From NCBI GenBank assembly GCA_963711035.1, contig CAVQCN010000005.1, positions 372,001-436,000 on the forward strand: DNA of 64,000 bases, read 5' to 3'. The notes under the pieces were generated by a model. The model was not told where the DNA came from. It searched no databases and was given only the letters and a program-made list of their open reading frames with translations. A program made the position numbers and the translations under genes. Source of the stretch: WHTK01 sp963711035. GTDB lineage: Bacteria; Chloroflexota; Dehalococcoidia; DSTF01; WHTK01. Shown here one piece after another: positions 62,229-64,000 of this stretch. Position 1 is the stretch's first letter, and every line of letters starts with the position of its first letter.

Positions 62229-63944
62229 ATGGGCTACTGGGACAGGATCACGAATAGCAGAGTGCAGCGTCGCAGTCTTCTCAAGTCGGGCGCAGCGCTC
62301 TCTATCGGCGGGGCGACGCTGGCGCTGGTCGGTTGCGGCGGCAGCAGCAGCAGTTCCCCAACCAGCACGCCGAGCAGCGGCGCCACACCTAGCGGTGGCG
62401 CTACGCAAGCGGCCAGCACGCCGGCCGGCGGCACGCCCAAGAAGGGCGGCACGCTGACGCAGGGCAACGTCGGTGCCGGCGCCGACTCTAGCGCCAACGT
62501 CATCACCGCGAACCGAGCCGGCCACCTGCTAGCCGCGCAGAACGTCTACGACCACCTGCTCTCGACGCGCGTGGGCGATAAGGCGCCGTACGTGATGGAA
62601 GCAGCCGCGAAGTTCGAGCTGCCTGACCCGCTGACCGTGGTCTATACGCTGAAGCCGGGGATGAAGTACCAGGATATCGCCCCGGTAAACGGCCGTGCGG
62701 TCAAGGCTTCGGACATCAAGGCTGTGCAGGAGTACGTTCGCGACACCGCGACGGCCAACCGCAGCTTCCAGACGCAATCGATGGACACGATCGAGGCGCC
62801 CGACGACAACACGCTTACCATTCACTTGCAGAAGCCGAACGCATACCTCGTAACTGCAACGCAGCTGGGCGATTCGGCTAACTGGTCCATCATCCCGAAC
62901 GAGATCCTCGACAAGCTGGACACCGCCCAGTCGATCGGCAGCGGACCCTACGTGGAAGTGACGAACGACGTCGGCGTCCGGGCGGACTACAAGCGTAGCG
63001 ACACGTTCCGCGAGGCGGACAAGACGTACATCGACAACCGGTCGTTCGTCCTTTTCGGCGATGCGGTTGGTTACCAGTCCGCGTTTATCTCCGGGCAGCT
63101 GCAGATATACGACCCGGGCGCCGGCGACCCCACTGTAGATGACGTGGTGTCGCAGCTGGGCGACAAGATCTACAAACAGACCATTCCCACGTTGTCGCCC
63201 TTCACCACCAACATCGGCGGAAGCATGGACTACAACCCGCTGAAGCGCGACATCCGCGCTCGTGAAGGCTTCTACCGGGCCCAGAAGCGTCAGCAGTTCA
63301 TCGACCTGCTGTTCGATGGCAAAGGCACGGTTCCTGCCGGTCTGCTGGTCGATGGCCTAGCGCCCTGGCTGCTCGACCCGAAGGACACGGCCGACTTCTT
63401 CAAGGAGGACGTTCAGGCAGCCAAGCAGCTCTTCGACGCCGCGGGCGTCACGGGCCAGGAGTACGAGATCATGTACTTCGCGCCCAACGACATTGGCGCT
63501 CAGAGCAGCCAGATCTTGCAGACGCAGCTCAAGGCGGCCGGCATCAACACGACGATTAATGGCGTGCCAACTTCGGAGGGCTTTGACAAGGCGACAAAGG
63601 GACAATGGCATCTCTTCACGGGCCAGCATCCGGCTTACGACAGCCCGCAGACGATCATGCGTCAGCAGGCCACCGAGTCCGGTAGCCGCTTCGGCCACAC
63701 CGGTCTGGAAGACCCGGAGGTCGACGCGCTGGTCGAGAAGTCGGAGGCAGCGACGGACCGGCAGGAGAACATCGACCTGGTCAAGCAACTGCAGATGCTC
63801 TGCCTGCAGAAGTACACCGGCTACTACCTGCTCACCAGCCGCATCATTGAGCAGCTGCTCTACACCCAGGTGAAGAACTGGGAGAACGACCCGGCCGGCA
63901 CGTGGGCGTGGCTGCCGCGCTATGAGGCCTGGCTGGAGGCCTAA
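62229..63944 (+). CDS. Tat-exported oligopeptide-type ABC substrate-binding lipoprotein
   Basis: The 571-residue SBP_bac_5 family protein has a twin-arginine signal (VQRRSLLKSG) combined with a lipobox (LALVGC), then a Ser/Thr/Pro linker and the binding domain (GGTLTQGNVGAGADSSANVI onward, LTVVYTLKPGMKYQDIAPVN, ENIDLVKQLQMLCLQKYTGY). The start MGYWDRITNSRVQRR resembles those of Dehalococcoidia peptide-binding proteins. An AGGAAG site lies 4 bases ahead of ATG. The permease and ATPase genes are expected beyond the right edge. The ligand is unknown. Confidence 0.92.
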   Translation: MGYWDRITNSRVQRRSLLKSGAALSIGGATLALVGCGGSSSSSPTSTPSSGATPSGGATQAASTPAGGTPKKGGTLTQGNVGAGADSSANVITANRAGHLLAAQNVYDHLLSTRVGDKAPYVMEAAAKFELPDPLTVVYTLKPGMKYQDIAPVNGRAVKASDIKAVQEYVRDTATANRSFQTQSMDTIEAPDDNTLTIHLQKPNAYLVTATQLGDSANWSIIPNEILDKLDTAQSIGSGPYVEVTNDVGVRADYKRSDTFREADKTYIDNRSFVLFGDAVGYQSAFISGQLQIYDPGAGDPTVDDVVSQLGDKIYKQTIPTLSPFTTNIGGSMDYNPLKRDIRAREGFYRAQKRQQFIDLLFDGKGTVPAGLLVDGLAPWLLDPKDTADFFKEDVQAAKQLFDAAGVTGQEYEIMYFAPNDIGAQSSQILQTQLKAAGINTTINGVPTSEGFDKATKGQWHLFTGQHPAYDSPQTIMRQQATESGSRFGHTGLEDPEVDALVEKSEAATDRQENIDLVKQLQMLCLQKYTGYYLLTSRIIEQLLYTQVKNWENDPAGTWAWLPRYEAWLEA

Positions 63945-64000
63945 GCCTCAACCTCGGACGCATTTTCAAAAGCGACGACTCGAGACCAACGGTTTCGAGT

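Overview
The window is high-GC bacterial DNA with dense, mostly co-directional operons. It most resembles a member of the Chloroflexota, probably the class Dehalococcoidia. The evidence is indirect: a GuaB3-type IMP dehydrogenase homologue, a short EF-Ts, an F420-type luciferase-like oxidoreductase, a Tat-exported SBP_bac_5 lipoprotein starting MGYWDRITNSR, a SufR-led suf operon with SufU, and dispersed GTCATTGCGAG / GTCATGCTGAG repeats. No 16S gene is present, so this placement is inference. No phage, plasmid, CRISPR or rRNA locus was seen.

Layout. 1-3000: 3' end of a Dph6-like ATP pyrophosphatase, thrS behind a T-box leader and tRNA-Val. 3-10 kb: a tiny membrane protein with its own promoter, a DedA protein and glutamate synthase gltBD. 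10.3-17.6 kb: one suf operon on the minus strand (sufR-sufC-sufB-sufD-Rieske-[GIY-YIG element]-sufS-sufU-sufT). 17.8-25.5 kb: glutaredoxin, a PIN/RHH toxin-antitoxin pair, thyX, an M23 peptidase, a prepilin peptidase, fabF, a ferredoxin and a LysR regulator. 25.7-32.4 kb: an amidase, a frameshifted nfo, a DUF4389 protein, guaB3, rsmI and a BrnT/BrnA-like pair under a 31-nt palindrome. 32.4-38.6 kb: tRNA-Glu, tRNA-Gln, a lipoprotein, gltX, rluD, lspA and a molybdopterin oxidoreductase. 39.3-43.5 kb: a CNNM/CorC transporter, a degenerate histidine phosphatase, a lipoprotein, tRNA-Ser and an LLM oxidoreductase. 43.7-49.3 kb: a TPP riboswitch controlling thiYZX, then a carboxymuconolactone-decarboxylase-like protein and an orphan TPP-dependent enzyme. 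49.3-57.1 kb: a hicAB pair and the classic rpsB-tsf-frr-uppS-cdsA-dxr-rseP-ispG cluster without pyrH. 57.1-64 kb: secreted and surface proteins ending with an oligopeptide-binding lipoprotein.

The operons form coherent functional units. The suf operon is a complete Fe-S assembly line with its own Fe-S-sensing repressor, and its products would serve the window's Fe-S enzymes (GltBD, IspG, the ferredoxins). The rpsB cluster couples translation factors to polyprenyl and phospholipid precursors, isoprenoid synthesis and a site-2 protease. The thiYZX transporter would supply thiamine precursor under TPP feedback.

The most unusual features are three. (i) A family of short inverted-repeat elements fills most intergenic gaps; one 400-bp copy encloses a GIY-YIG nuclease gene and sits inside the suf operon. 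(ii) RseP carries two LysM-like segments. (iii) Three genes (dxr, nfo, hicA) each need removal of a single base to read through, which suggests either consensus errors or recent decay.
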